The notes: generated by a model from the sequence alone, not told the origin. A stretch of 20,361 nt of DNA from CAYSLC01 sp964431545 (GCA_964431545.1 CAYSLC010000088.1:1-20361), one strand, 5' to 3'; counted from the first letter of the stretch, positions 7,505 to 15,333 are shown. Numbers and translations: made by a program.

Positions 7505-8560
7505 TTAACCGAAATCCATGTCGCCGCCCCCGCCGCCGAACCCGCCGGCCATGGCGTTCCGCCGCTGTTCTTCCAGGAGGGCTTCGCTGAGCAGGGCCAT
7601 GCCGGTGACCATGGCCAGGCTGGTTGTTCCCATGAGGGCTTTGGGGCCGGCGATATCCAGCGGCATGCGGTAGCCCGCCTGGATATTCTCGACGGGCTCG
7701 CCGGATTGAATGATGGCCTTTTTTCCGGCGTCCTTTTCGGGGACCCAGACCGGGCGTTTCAGGCGGTCGACGTCATGGGGATGGAGTCCTAAATCCTGAA
7801 TTTTCCGTCCTTTCAGCCCCCAGGCAGGGTCGTTCAGGAGGTCGTTCCGAAGGCGGTGGCCTTTCCTGGAGGCGTCGTGGATGACGGAGACCGGCACGTC
7901 CGGCCATTTCTCCAAAATCTGGCGGCAGGCGTTGAAGGCCCGGGCCGGATATTTGTTGGCGCTGACCACCAGGGTTTTGTTGTCCAGGTGGAAGCGGTTG
8001 AGGATCAGCATCTCGGCCATGTCGTCGCGCTCCACGATGAGGATGCCCTGGGGCGCGTGCTCGAACAGGGCGTCATCCCAGCCGGCGTCTCCATTGTGCA
8101 GCAGCCGTTTACCGGTGGCCATCCCCTCCAGCGGGTGGGCCCCGATGTATTGGGCGATGACGCTGGCCACCTGGTCTTCCGGGACCTTGGCGGGACGACG
8201 GATGATCCGAACCGTCATCCAGACACCGAAAGCGATAAAGAGGGCGATGAAAACCGGCCAGTAGGGAATATTGGCGGCGATGACGATGCCGATAACGAGC
8301 ATGGCAATCCAGAACAACACGGCGCACCCGACCCGTTCGCCGCCCTTCTTTTTCAGGAGCATCCGATGCACCTGGGCGAAGAGCTGGGTATAGGTAAAGG
8401 CATACTGCCCGAAGCCGGAAATCCGGTCCACCGCCTTTTTCATGGCCATATCCGAGAAATTGGGCGATTTTTTGGGGTCAAGGGCGAAACGGTAACCGCA
8501 GGCGTTGCACGCCATGCCGTCTTTGTGCTTCTGGCTGGCGTTGCACTGGGGGCATTTCAT
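7505..8560 (-). CDS. Zinc-ribbon, two-helix membrane protein with possible Toprim-like domain
   Basis: The product has 351 residues; a strong GAGGAGG site precedes the ATG. Residues 3-21 form a zinc ribbon with Cys at 3, 6, 18 and 21. Two hydrophobic helices lie at about 78-97 and 100-120, joined by a short turn. Residues 172-240 read GILIVERDDMAEML, then LVVSANKYPA, then VPVSVIHDASRKGHRL. This spacing resembles the Toprim fold of Spo11/topoisomerase VI A (Glu, then a glycine- or tyrosine-proline turn, then an Asp motif), but the second acidic pair is degenerate (DAS instead of DxD). The C-terminus is glycine-rich (GGFGGGGGDMDFG). I do not recognise the full protein. It is coupled to the AsnB-like gene (3-base gap), so the two probably act together. 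The Toprim suggestion is pattern recall and needs a fold search. Confidence 0.7.
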   Translation of the reverse strand: MKCPQCNASQKHKDGMACNACGYRFALDPKKSPNFSDMAMKKAVDRISGFGQYAFTYTQLFAQVHRMLLKKKGGERVGCAVLFWIAMLVIGIVIAANIPYWPVFIALFIAFGVWMTVRIIRRPAKVPEDQVASVIAQYIGAHPLEGMATGKRLLHNGDAGWDDALFEHAPQGILIVERDDMAEMLILNRFHLDNKTLVVSANKYPARAFNACRQILEKWPDVPVSVIHDASRKGHRLRNDLLNDPAWGLKGRKIQDLGLHPHDVDRLKRPVWVPEKDAGKKAIIQSGEPVENIQAGYRMPLDIAGPKALMGTTSLAMVTGMALLSEALLEEQRRNAMAGGFGGGGGDMDFG

Positions 8561-8740
8561 GGGGCCTCCTCATGGTTAGGGCGGTCTGGAAACGGTTCCC
8601 GCGGCGGGACGGAAAGATGCCGCGCTTCTGGAATGGGTACCGCAATCGGCGGGCGGGATCAAGTTTTTTCAGAATGATCGGTTCCAGCCAACTCTCAAGG
8701 TTCCCGTTGCATTCTTTCAGGGCGGTTCATACAATGGTGC

Positions 8741-9337
8741 TCAACGGCCGGCATGCAGCGCCCTTTCCTTCATTCTCACACCAGCGAAAATAAAATCGGC
8801 GTCAGCCGTTTTTCGTCGATATACGGTTGCGCTCTCCGGGGTGACAAGTGGGACGTCGATGACCTCGAGGCCCCGGTCTGCCGGGCGGCCCTGTAGAGAC
8901 GGTCCGCTTTCGGTTCCGTGAGGGTCCGGGTGAAATCGAACAACTGGGAAGAGCGGTACTGAAAGGTGTGGGCCAGCATTTCCTTCAGCACCGGCGCATC
9001 CGCGACCCGGTCCGCTTCGAAGTGGAGGAGCCGTTGCACCTTCTGGTTGAACCCCTTGGAATAACAGTCCACCTCCACACCGGCGTAATCGTCGTAAGAC
9101 AGGAGTTCGTTGTGCTGGGTGGGGATGATCAGCTCGGCCTTCCGGCCGGGAAAGGTCGCGTCGATCCGCTGCCGGATCCATTCCATGGGCACGTGCTCCG
9201 GGTGCCAGTGGACGGCCAGCACGGCTTCCTGGTGAGGGAAGATCCGGTTCGGGGTGATGATCCGCGTTTTCTGTTCTTCGGTCATGTCTTCGGACACCAT
9301 CGCCCAGAACCGGCGTTCGTCGGATTCGGTGATCCCG
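8741..9337 (-). pseudogene. Frameshifted and 5'-truncated gene for an uncharacterised protein
   Basis: A coding-like frame opens right after a stop codon at about 9338. It runs DGITESDERRFWAMVSEDM, then FPHQEAVLAVHWHPEHVPM, then PTQHNELLSYDDYAGVEVDC, then LTEPKADRLYRAARQTG. At 8871-8874 (a run of four C on the plus strand) the sense moves to another frame, and the protein continues LEVIDVPLVTPESATVYRRK to a TGA at 8741-8743. One extra base in the run explains this exactly. If left unshifted, the frame from 9300 ends at 8776. The amino end lacks an obvious start (GTG/ATG codons at about 9300 are internal), so the gene seems cut at its 5' side. The His-rich HWHPEHVP and the Asp/Glu stretch suggest a metal-binding fold; I cannot name the family. 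A sequencing error in the run is possible. Confidence 0.6.
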
Positions 9338-9620
9338 TCGGGTTACCCGGGACCGGACCTTCATTTCCGAGGTCGCCCGTCGGTTTGCAGGACCCGAATC
9401 TGCGGCTGGGCAAGCACCCGATGAGGTCCGGGTGGCCCATTTCACCGACACGTTTTACGAGGTCAACGGCGTGGCCCGGACCCTGCACCGGCAAGTCGAT
9501 ATCGCGCGGAGAAGCGGCAAGCATCTCACGGTCGTCACCTGCGATGCCGGGCACGCCCCCCGGCGGGACGTTGTGAAGCATTTCATGCCCATAGGGGTCC
9601 ACGAACTGCCCGAATACCCC
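9333..9620 (+). pseudogene. Fragment of a GT4-type glycosyltransferase (PHP-glycosyltransferase-like)
   Basis: The open frame reads DRTFISEVARRFAG, then EVRVAHFTDTFYEVNGVART, then LHRQVDIARRSGKHLTVVTC, then MPIGVHELPEYP. The RVAHFTDTF-EVNGV stretch is the characteristic start of the donor-side fold in GT4 mannosyltransferase-like enzymes, some of which carry an N-terminal PHP domain. No start codon or ribosome site begins it, and an in-frame stop lies just upstream at 9330. After ELPEYP the frame meets a run of seven C (9617-9623) and loses sense. The expected continuation (acceptor-side helices and the IHSATPGP-like motif) is absent. So this is an internal piece only, about 95 codons, head-to-head with the truncated minus-strand gene beside it. 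Confidence 0.55.
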
Positions 9621-9803
9621 CCCGGGTGTCCCTCCATGCGCTGTGGCACAAGCACGCGGGCAACGGCAACGGACACCGGCCCAATCCCTGCCGGGGTGGT
9701 ATGGAGGATCTCCGGTATTACCGGGCCTGCGATTTTTTCGATGGAAGGGTGCCGCTCAGGGCCCGGCGGCTCCAACGGTTTCAGGTCGTGCGCCGTTCTC
9801 CTC
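9621..9803. other. Probable gene debris downstream of the glycosyltransferase fragment
   Basis: A plus-strand frame starting at the GTG of 9626 stays open to 9865, overlapping the end of the kinase gene. It reads SLHALWHKHAGNGNGHRPNP and later DLRYYRACDFFDGR. It could be the shifted tail of the glycosyltransferase or of a neighbouring lost gene. I cannot assign it and see no ribosome-binding site, terminator or repeat that explains it. Confidence 0.3.
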
Positions 9804-11222
9804 TCATGCCTGCCCCTGCGGCGACACATCCCCGCTCACGCCCCGGACGTGGTAGAGGGCGCTGAAATCCTGCCACCCCACGAATCCCAGTTCCGCGCTC
9901 ACGAACCAGGCGGCGATAAACGACCGGCGATCGCAGCTCCAGAGTTGTTTCTGCTGCGGATCGAAAACGGCTTCGATGCAGTGGTCCTCGCCGTGGGGCG
10001 TTTCCATCAGCAGGGACATGAGTTCGTCGATGGTGGGCAGCCGCCAGTCGTCCCGGCCGGCGAACCGCCGCCGGTTCAGCGCGTCGATGTAGCCGTGGGC
10101 GTCGTGCCAGGTCAGGGGATAGGGCGTCCCGTTCTGCTGCCAGGTCAGGCCGGTGGTCCGGTCGGTGACGGTGGCGTCGCCGTTTTCGTGGAAATCGTTT
10201 TTCACCCATACCTCCGGACGCCACAGTTCGTCGACGCCGAAGACCTCCACGGCTGCTTTGGGTCCCGCCTTGATGGGGAAATGGCGATGGCGCATCCGCT
10301 CGGGGGGGCGGCCCCCCTCGGATGACTGGACCGGGTAGACGCGGCAGACGGTATCTTTCTGGCGCCGCCACTCCCCGGCCAGCCGCTCCAGGTCCGCCCC
10401 CATGGCGCCGGTGGTCGCGAACCGCTGACCCGGGGCAGGTGCGATGGTCTTGAGCAGAAAGGCGTCCCACCGCCAGTCCAGGTCCGGGTTGAACCGGCTG
10501 GGTCGCTCCGGGTGATCGGCGGGCAGGGCACCGGTGAGCATCCGGTAGAGCATCACCCCCACACTGTACAGATCGGCGGACGCGTCCACCCCATCGGGGT
10601 CTGCCGATTGCTCGGGTGCGGCATACCAGGGCGATCCCACCTTGAGGTTGTCCGGTGCCGGGAAGGTTTCTCCCCGGAGCTTGGACAGCCCGAAATCGCA
10701 GATCTTCACCCCGTCGTAGGCGGTCAGCAGGATGTTGTAGGGCTTGATATCCCGGTGGACGATGCCGTGGTAATGCAGGCAGGCCAGTCCGTCGAGGATC
10801 TGTCGGGTGTAGCCGATGGCCTTGTCCAGGCGGATAATCCGGGACGGGTCGTCGGGGCGGTAGGTTTCACCGATCATGATCCCCAGACTGTTGAAATAAT
10901 AATCCATCAGATAGTGGACATCCCCGCCTCCGGGGTCATCGAAATTCCAGATCTCCACGATATGGGGGTGGCGAAGCTTGGCCAGGGTCCGCGCTTCGGC
11001 GATAAAGATCTCCCGGATCCGGTCTGCGCCGATGAGATCGCGGAGGTGGGGGTTGGGGGCGAGTACCTTGAGGGCGGCGATCTTGCCGATGGTCGGGATG
11101 CGGACTTTGTAGACCCGGGCCATCCCCCCCCGGCCCAGGAGCCCCCGGATTTCGTATTTTCCGATGGTCTTCAACGCGTGTTCTCTGCGGGGTGTTTCAC
11201 CATAAGCGGTCGGCGTGGGCAT
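9804..11222 (-). CDS. Hanks-type Ser/Thr protein kinase with C-terminal DUF1566 (Lcl) domain
   Basis: The product has 472 residues from the ATG at 11222. The kinase domain spans about 20-285: glycine loop GRGGMA (30-35), Lys52 in AALKVL, HRDIKPYN (156-163), DFG (176-178) and APE (202-204). All catalytic residues are present, so it should be active. Residues about 345-465 form a DUF1566 domain (TVTDRTTGLTWQQNG, WRLPTIDELMSLL, FVSAELGF). No membrane helix joins the two, so it is probably cytoplasmic. Relatives I recall begin M-K-T-I-G-K-Y-E-I, which would put the start at a TTG at 11174 (456 residues). The ATG start gives a 26-base overlap with the phosphoesterase gene upstream. Both genes share one promoter, so kinase and phosphoesterase may act in one signalling pathway; targets are unknown. 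Confidence 0.88.
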   Translation of the reverse strand: MPTPTAYGETPRREHALKTIGKYEIRGLLGRGGMARVYKVRIPTIGKIAALKVLAPNPHLRDLIGADRIREIFIAEARTLAKLRHPHIVEIWNFDDPGGGDVHYLMDYYFNSLGIMIGETYRPDDPSRIIRLDKAIGYTRQILDGLACLHYHGIVHRDIKPYNILLTAYDGVKICDFGLSKLRGETFPAPDNLKVGSPWYAAPEQSADPDGVDASADLYSVGVMLYRMLTGALPADHPERPSRFNPDLDWRWDAFLLKTIAPAPGQRFATTGAMGADLERLAGEWRRQKDTVCRVYPVQSSEGGRPPERMRHRHFPIKAGPKAAVEVFGVDELWRPEVWVKNDFHENGDATVTDRTTGLTWQQNGTPYPLTWHDAHGYIDALNRRRFAGRDDWRLPTIDELMSLLMETPHGEDHCIEAVFDPQQKQLWSCDRRSFIAAWFVSAELGFVGWQDFSALYHVRGVSGDVSPQGQA

Positions 11223-11922
11223 GGGGAAGGCCCGCCGCGATGATGGCGTCCACGGTTCGCTGGATATCGTAGGTCACGTAACGCACCGTCACGGTGTCGG
11301 CGCCGGTATCGTAGATCACGTATTTGGCCCGGTTGTCGCCGTCTCGGGGCTGGCCCACGGCGCCGCTGTTGATGATGTAACGGTGATCCCGCTGGAGCGG
11401 GGTCTTTCCTTCCTCCAGCGGGTGGTGCTGCGTGCCGGTGCCGTTGTGGCCCACGAGGACCAGTTCATGGGTATGGCCGACAAAACAGCGGGATTCGGTC
11501 ATATCCGTGAAGGCGGCTTGAAGATCCTCGCCCGTGACTTGGAACAGGTAGGTGGACAGGGAATCGGGGGGAAATCCGTGGACGAACCGGACCCCATGTC
11601 GCACGAGAGACGGGGGGCGGCTCCCGATAAAGGCGAGGGTCTCTTCGCTCAACATGGAACGGGTCGATTCAAGGGACCGCCGGGCCTCGGGGTTGAACCA
11701 TTCCAGGTGATGGGGGGCCGCAACGGCCCGGTCGTGATTCCCCTGCACGGTGGGGATGTGCCGTTCCTGGATGGTGCGGACCACCGCTTCGGGATGGGGA
11801 CCGTATCCGACCAGATCCCCAAGGGAAAAAATGTCCGTAATGCCTGAGTGGTCGATGTCCGCCAGAACCGCCTCCAGGGCCGTCAGGTTGCCGTGGGCAT
11901 CGGAAATGACCGCCAATTTCAT
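11197..11922 (-). CDS. Calcineurin-like metallophosphoesterase (YfcE/MJ0936 type)
   Basis: The product has 241 residues with all five metal-binding motifs: D8 and H10 in SDAHGN, D36 in SLGDLVGYGP, N62/H63 in GNHD, H115 in VHGFPP and GHTH at 149-152. The NSGAVGQPRDGD stretch is typical of the MJ0936-like subgroup of two-metal phosphodiesterases. It is cytoplasmic. The start has GGCGGA a few bases upstream and is the first gene behind the promoter at 11997-12025. Its end overlaps the kinase gene, so the two are co-translated. It could cleave a nucleotide second messenger or a phosphoprotein; the subgroup more often hydrolyses phosphodiesters. Which of these applies is not visible. Confidence 0.9.
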   Translation of the reverse strand: MKLAVISDAHGNLTALEAVLADIDHSGITDIFSLGDLVGYGPHPEAVVRTIQERHIPTVQGNHDRAVAAPHHLEWFNPEARRSLESTRSMLSEETLAFIGSRPPSLVRHGVRFVHGFPPDSLSTYLFQVTGEDLQAAFTDMTESRCFVGHTHELVLVGHNGTGTQHHPLEEGKTPLQRDHRYIINSGAVGQPRDGDNRAKYVIYDTGADTVTVRYVTYDIQRTVDAIIAAGLPHAHADRLW

Positions 11923-11996
11923 AAGTCCGCCTATCCCTCCGTTTCTCGTTTCGTTCCGATGGGACCGGCGCCGGTGTCGCCCCGGACCCTACACCG

Positions 11997-12025
11997 ATTA
12001 AATCACCAACCCGGCAGAAAATCAA
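11997..12025 (-). promoter_or_regulatory. Candidate sigma70 promoter for phosphoesterase-kinase operon
   Basis: On the minus strand TTGATT (12025-12020), 17 bases, then TTTAAT (12002-11997). It matches four of six at -35 and five of six at -10 with ideal spacing. A start near 11990 would give a leader of roughly 70 bases before the phosphoesterase ATG. Confidence 0.6.
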
Positions 12026-12244
12026 GGACCGGCAACACCCGGCACCGCTCCCTTCCCAGCCGCCGCTTTTGAAACCCGGCAATGGAGAAAATGAGGAATT
12101 GCCCCCATTTTGGGACCCCATTCGGCAGGAGCGTCCCGGATCACCGAAACTGCTCCTGCACCGGTGCAGGCGGCCCCTGCTCCGGTGATTCGGGGCCGAC
12201 TGCGGGGAAAGGACCCGGTCGCGTTGTGTCACGTAATGGCCCGC
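12026..12244. other. Intergenic stretch with nested inverted repeats after the AhpF-like gene
   Basis: With the promoter above, about 320 bases lie between the two minus-strand genes. A perfect 16-base palindrome, CCTGCACCGGTGCAGG, is at 12155-12170. It sits inside an outer 7-bp stem (ATCACCG 12140-12146 with CGGTGAT 12183-12189). A further 7-bp repeat pairs 12126-12132 with 12152-12158. The RNA could fold into competing hairpins and may end the upstream transcript, but there is no T-run. I see no coding frame here that I trust. Confidence 0.5.
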
Positions 12245-13888
12245 CTATACCGCCACCGCCTCTTTCCAGTAGGGGTTGATCAGGTCTTCGAAGATGGCCA
12301 TGGCCGCCTCTGACCCCTGGCCGGCGGCGGTGACGATCTGTTTGTAACCGCCCTCCACGTCGCCGCCCGAATAGATGCCGGGGATGTTGGTCCGGTGCCG
12401 CTCGTCCCGCTTGATGTAGCCTTCCTCGGTCAGTTCCACGCCGATGGCCCGGGCCAGTTCCACGGCCGGTTCGTACCCGATGGAGACGAAAACGCCGTCG
12501 GCCGGGATTTCCGTGACATCGCCAGTCTTGTTGTCGGACAGCACGACCGAGGTCACCCGCTCCCGGCCCCGGATCTCCTTGATCTCGGAGTCCCAGAGCA
12601 CCGGGACGCCCGTGTCGAAGAGGTTTTTGCTGAGGTGGTCCTGGGCCCGGAGTTTGTTCCGGCGATGGACCAGGGTCACGTCGGCGCCCATGTGGTGGAG
12701 GTAGAGGGCCTCGGTTACGGCGCTGTTGCCGCCCCCCACCATGAGAACCTTCTTGCCCTTGAACAGGGGCCCGTCGCAGGTGGCGCAGTAACTGACGCCC
12801 CGGCCGGAGAACCGGTTTTCGCCCGGCACGCCCAGATGCCGGTGGTTGGCACCGGTGGCCAGGAGCACCGCTTTGGTCCGGAATTTCCGCCGGCTGGTGG
12901 TCACGTCGATGGGATCGCCCGGGGAACGGCCGGGTTCGATGGCCACCACCTCTTCCCCCTGGAAGATGGTCACATACTCCAGGGCGTGGTTGACCATGAT
13001 GTCCACCAGGGTCTTGCCCCCGACAGAGGTGAATCCGGGATAATTTTCCACCACCGGCGTGGTGGCCACCTGGCCCCCGAGCATCCCTTTTTCCACCAGG
13101 GCCGTCTCCAGCCCGGCCCGTTTGGCGTAGATGCCGGCGGTAAGGCCGGCGGGACCGCCGCCCACGATGACCAGGTCGGTTTCCAGTTCCGCGGCGTCGA
13201 TGTCCGGGATGAAAACCCGCTGCTCTTCGTATTTGATCATGGACTGGATGAAGATCTCCTCGGACTGGGCCCCTTTGCCGATGAGGACGTCGTCGGCAAA
13301 GGTCTGGGGGACGCTGTGGGCCGCGTATTCCTCGGCGATGCCCGGGTTGGCCTGGATGTCGATGATCTCCAGAGAGACCAGGTCCGGCCGTTCGACGGCG
13401 GCCTTGACGGCGTTGACCGACTGCTGCGGGCAATAGGGACAACTGGGGCTCACGAAGACCTTGACCCGACGGGGACCGTCGAGGCCGGCCATCATCTTCC
13501 TGGACGGATCGCTCAGATTGCTGTTTTCGAACCCCACCAGGAAGAGCAACTCCACCAGGGTCCGGCCTTCTTCCCCCACCGGGGCCCCGTTCCAGTGGAT
13601 GGTGTACTGATCCGGCTGGAACACCATGGCCGGGAAGGCGGAGACCCCCCATTCTTTGGCCAGCTCGTGATCCGGCCGGTATTCCTCGAACTTGATTTTG
13701 GCGGAGATCTGACGAAAGGCCTTCAGGGTCTGGCGCGCCGCCTGGGCGAACACGTCGTTGGGATCGTTGCCGGCAAACAGGACGGTGCGCACGTCCCGCG
13801 GCATTTTGTCCAGGGCGTTACCCAGGTGGGCCATCATCTCCTGTTCGGTCATCTGGGGCGATCCGCCCGCGACTGGTGCGTTGGCCAT
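12245..13888 (-). CDS. AhpF-type NADPH/NADH flavoprotein disulfide reductase with N-terminal tandem thioredoxin folds
   Basis: The product has 547 residues; GGGAG lies eight bases before the ATG. Residues about 15-210 form two tandem thioredoxin-like folds, the second with a redox CPYC (C150, C153) in FVSPSCPYCPQQ. A thioredoxin-reductase unit follows: FAD motif LVIVGGGPAGLTAG near 240, redox CATC at 368-371, NAD(P) motif GGGNSA near 387 and the closing GGDVEGGYKQIVTAAGQG. This is the AhpF order (N-terminal domain then TrxR; E. coli AhpF is 521 residues). It would pass electrons from NAD(P)H via FAD and CATC to CPYC and on to a peroxiredoxin or other disulfide partner in the cytoplasm. No ahpC lies in the window, so the partner is unknown. 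Thioredoxin reductase fused to glutaredoxin-like domains is an equivalent description. Confidence 0.9.
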   Translation of the reverse strand: MANAPVAGGSPQMTEQEMMAHLGNALDKMPRDVRTVLFAGNDPNDVFAQAARQTLKAFRQISAKIKFEEYRPDHELAKEWGVSAFPAMVFQPDQYTIHWNGAPVGEEGRTLVELLFLVGFENSNLSDPSRKMMAGLDGPRRVKVFVSPSCPYCPQQSVNAVKAAVERPDLVSLEIIDIQANPGIAEEYAAHSVPQTFADDVLIGKGAQSEEIFIQSMIKYEEQRVFIPDIDAAELETDLVIVGGGPAGLTAGIYAKRAGLETALVEKGMLGGQVATTPVVENYPGFTSVGGKTLVDIMVNHALEYVTIFQGEEVVAIEPGRSPGDPIDVTTSRRKFRTKAVLLATGANHRHLGVPGENRFSGRGVSYCATCDGPLFKGKKVLMVGGGNSAVTEALYLHHMGADVTLVHRRNKLRAQDHLSKNLFDTGVPVLWDSEIKEIRGRERVTSVVLSDNKTGDVTEIPADGVFVSIGYEPAVELARAIGVELTEEGYIKRDERHRTNIPGIYSGGDVEGGYKQIVTAAGQGSEAAMAIFEDLINPYWKEAVAV

Positions 13889-13942
13889 ATCCTTTTCTCC
13901 CTTCGTTTGGTGCCGGTTCTATCCTCCGGCAGATTCGGGGGC

Positions 13943-13993
13943 ATCTTCCAACGATCTGGAAAATGAAGATAAATACCATTTGGAAGATATCAA
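13943..13993 (-). promoter_or_regulatory. Candidate promoter and 9-bp inverted repeat upstream of the AhpF-like gene
   Basis: ATCTTCCAA (13943-13951) is the exact inverse of TTGGAAGAT (13980-13988), 28 bases apart. On the minus strand TTGATA (13993-13988), 16 bases, then TATCTT (13971-13966) form a possible promoter whose two boxes lie inside the repeat. A redox regulator binding both arms could control the gene. The evidence is visual and the distance to the start is about 70 bases. Confidence 0.35.
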
Positions 13994-14367
13994 GGCGGCG
14001 GGGGATTTTTGGGGAAAATATCCGGGACGGCGGGAGTTGATGGAGCGGATGCGACGGACGATCCAAGCCGACATCGACGGCATCGCCGGCGGACCCGGAC
14101 CGCCATGAGGCCCGGCTCGACGAGGCCGAAAAATTCCCGCTGCACGCCGGGCATATTGGGCGCCACGATGTCTTCCACCAGCGTCCCCATCTTGTCGGCC
14201 AAGTCGCCCCACCGCTTGTTCATCGCCTTCCGATCCGATTCGGACGCTTCCCTGAAGCGTCGCATTCCGTCCTTGAAAACGCTCATCTCATCTTTAAACT
14301 CGCTCATTTCCCGCCGAAAATCCCGCATTTCCTGCTCATCCACTTTTTCTGCAAGTTCACTGCTCAT
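13990..14367 (-). pseudogene. Truncated coiled-coil/DUF3782-like protein (nuclease domain lost)
   Basis: The frame opens with ATG after an AAGG-containing leader. Residues 1-60 are a charged coiled coil with heptad-like repeats (EMRDFRREMSEFKDEMSVFK). KRWGDLADKMGTLVEDIVAP and then GLMAVRVRRR follow. In full-length relatives as I recall them (about 200 residues, DUF3782-like, PD-(D/E)XK nuclease-related), this is followed by an REFDVIA-type catalytic core. Here the sequence turns to low-complexity RCRRCRLGSSVASAPSTPAV and stops after 125 codons. The gene is therefore broken near 14090. On the opposite strand a frame ending at 14108 (LEDIKAAGDFWGKYPGRREL) reads like the tail of another protein, suggesting a recombination joint. 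Confidence 0.5.
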
Positions 14368-14484
14368 GGGAGGACCTTCTTATGGTATTTTGATCTTATT
14401 TAACGTGATTCTAGCTGAATGGGGAGGGTTTTCCAAGCGAATGCTGCTGCAAAAAAAGGACGCGGGCGATCGGGATCGGGCATC

Positions 14485-15225
14485 ATGGGCCTTTACCGGA
14501 CCATAAGGGCGGACCTGGCCGCCGGACGCATCCCTTCCGCTTTTCCGGATGTGGCGGAACCGGATGCCTACGGGCTGGTGTTCGTCGGCGGGGTCCTGTC
14601 CGTGCCGTCCCTGATCGAGGCCTATACCCGGGGCTTTTTTCCGTGGACCGGCGAACATCCCATCCCCTGGTTCTCTCCGGACCCCCGGCTGGTGTTGTTT
14701 CCGGAGCATTTCAGGACGACCCGGCGGTTTCGGCGCACCATCCGGCAGGGTCGGTTCACTATCCGATTCGATACCGATTTCCACGGCGTGATCCGGGCGT
14801 GCGCGGCGATCCCCCGTAAGGGGCAGCGCGGCACCTGGATCACGGACAACATGACCGCCGCCTACACGCAACTCCATCAGCTGGGCATCGCCCACAGCGT
14901 CGAGACCTACGATGGATCGGGCCGGCTGTGCGGCGGCTTGTACGGGCTCACATTCGGCCGGGCCTTTTTCGGGGAATCGATGTTCACCCGGCGGTCCGGT
15001 GGATCCAAACTGGCCCTCTGGGGCCTGTGCCGGTTTCTGGAAAAAGAGGGCTTCCATTTCATCGACTGCCAGCAGGTGACCCCCCACCTCATGCGGATGG
15101 GGGCGGTTCCCATCCGGCGGAGCGAATACCTGAATCGCCTGGCCCACGCCCTGGCCGTTGATTCCCTCCACCGGAGTTGGGCCGACATCGCTTCAGCCGG
15201 GCGACACTCATGCCGTTTTCGATAA
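14485..15225 (+). CDS. aat: Leucyl/phenylalanyl-tRNA--protein transferase
   Basis: This enzyme moves Leu or Phe from its tRNA to the N-terminus of proteins with basic N-termini, marking them for ClpS-ClpAP degradation in the cytoplasm. The product has 246 residues from the ATG at 14485 (MGLYRTIRADLAAG); an earlier in-frame ATG at 14419 adds 22 residues with no family match. Family motifs run in order: GLVFVGGVLSVPSLIEAYTR, GFFPW, PIPWFSPDPRLVL, TWITDNMTAAYTQLHQLG, AHSVE, GGLYGLTFGRAFFGESMF, GSKLAL, FIDCQ and HLMRMGA. The C-terminus runs some 15-20 residues past the usual end. clpS and clpA, common partners, are not in the window. It stands alone on the plus strand, converging with the binding-protein gene downstream. 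Confidence 0.95.
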   Translation: MGLYRTIRADLAAGRIPSAFPDVAEPDAYGLVFVGGVLSVPSLIEAYTRGFFPWTGEHPIPWFSPDPRLVLFPEHFRTTRRFRRTIRQGRFTIRFDTDFHGVIRACAAIPRKGQRGTWITDNMTAAYTQLHQLGIAHSVETYDGSGRLCGGLYGLTFGRAFFGESMFTRRSGGSKLALWGLCRFLEKEGFHFIDCQQVTPHLMRMGAVPIRRSEYLNRLAHALAVDSLHRSWADIASAGRHSCRFR

Positions 15226-15333
15226 GCCGCCGGATGATCTCCGGGGACCGGCTGGCCGGGACGGTGGTACAACCGCTTTTGGTTCTGGGCATCGTGGCGT
15301 TCCCCGGTGGGGTGGCAGGATCATAACCGGGGC

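Noticed and set aside
5762..7792. 676-codon plus-strand open frame opposite the AsnB-like gene
   Set aside because: It is antisense to a protein with clear PP-loop motifs; its product is low-complexity His/Gly/Asp/Pro-rich with no recognisable domain. Long antisense frames are expected in GC-rich DNA.
9432..10325. 297-codon plus-strand protein starting RVAHFTDTF
   Set aside because: Only the first 65 codons look like a glycosyltransferase; the rest is antisense to the kinase DUF1566 domain, so it is a fragment, not a full gene.
12395..13966. 523-codon plus-strand frame and a 503-codon minus-strand frame (12141-13652) over the AhpF-like gene
   Set aside because: The AhpF-like frame has all cofactor motifs; the others are Gly/Arg- or Asp/Val/His-rich shadows without motifs.
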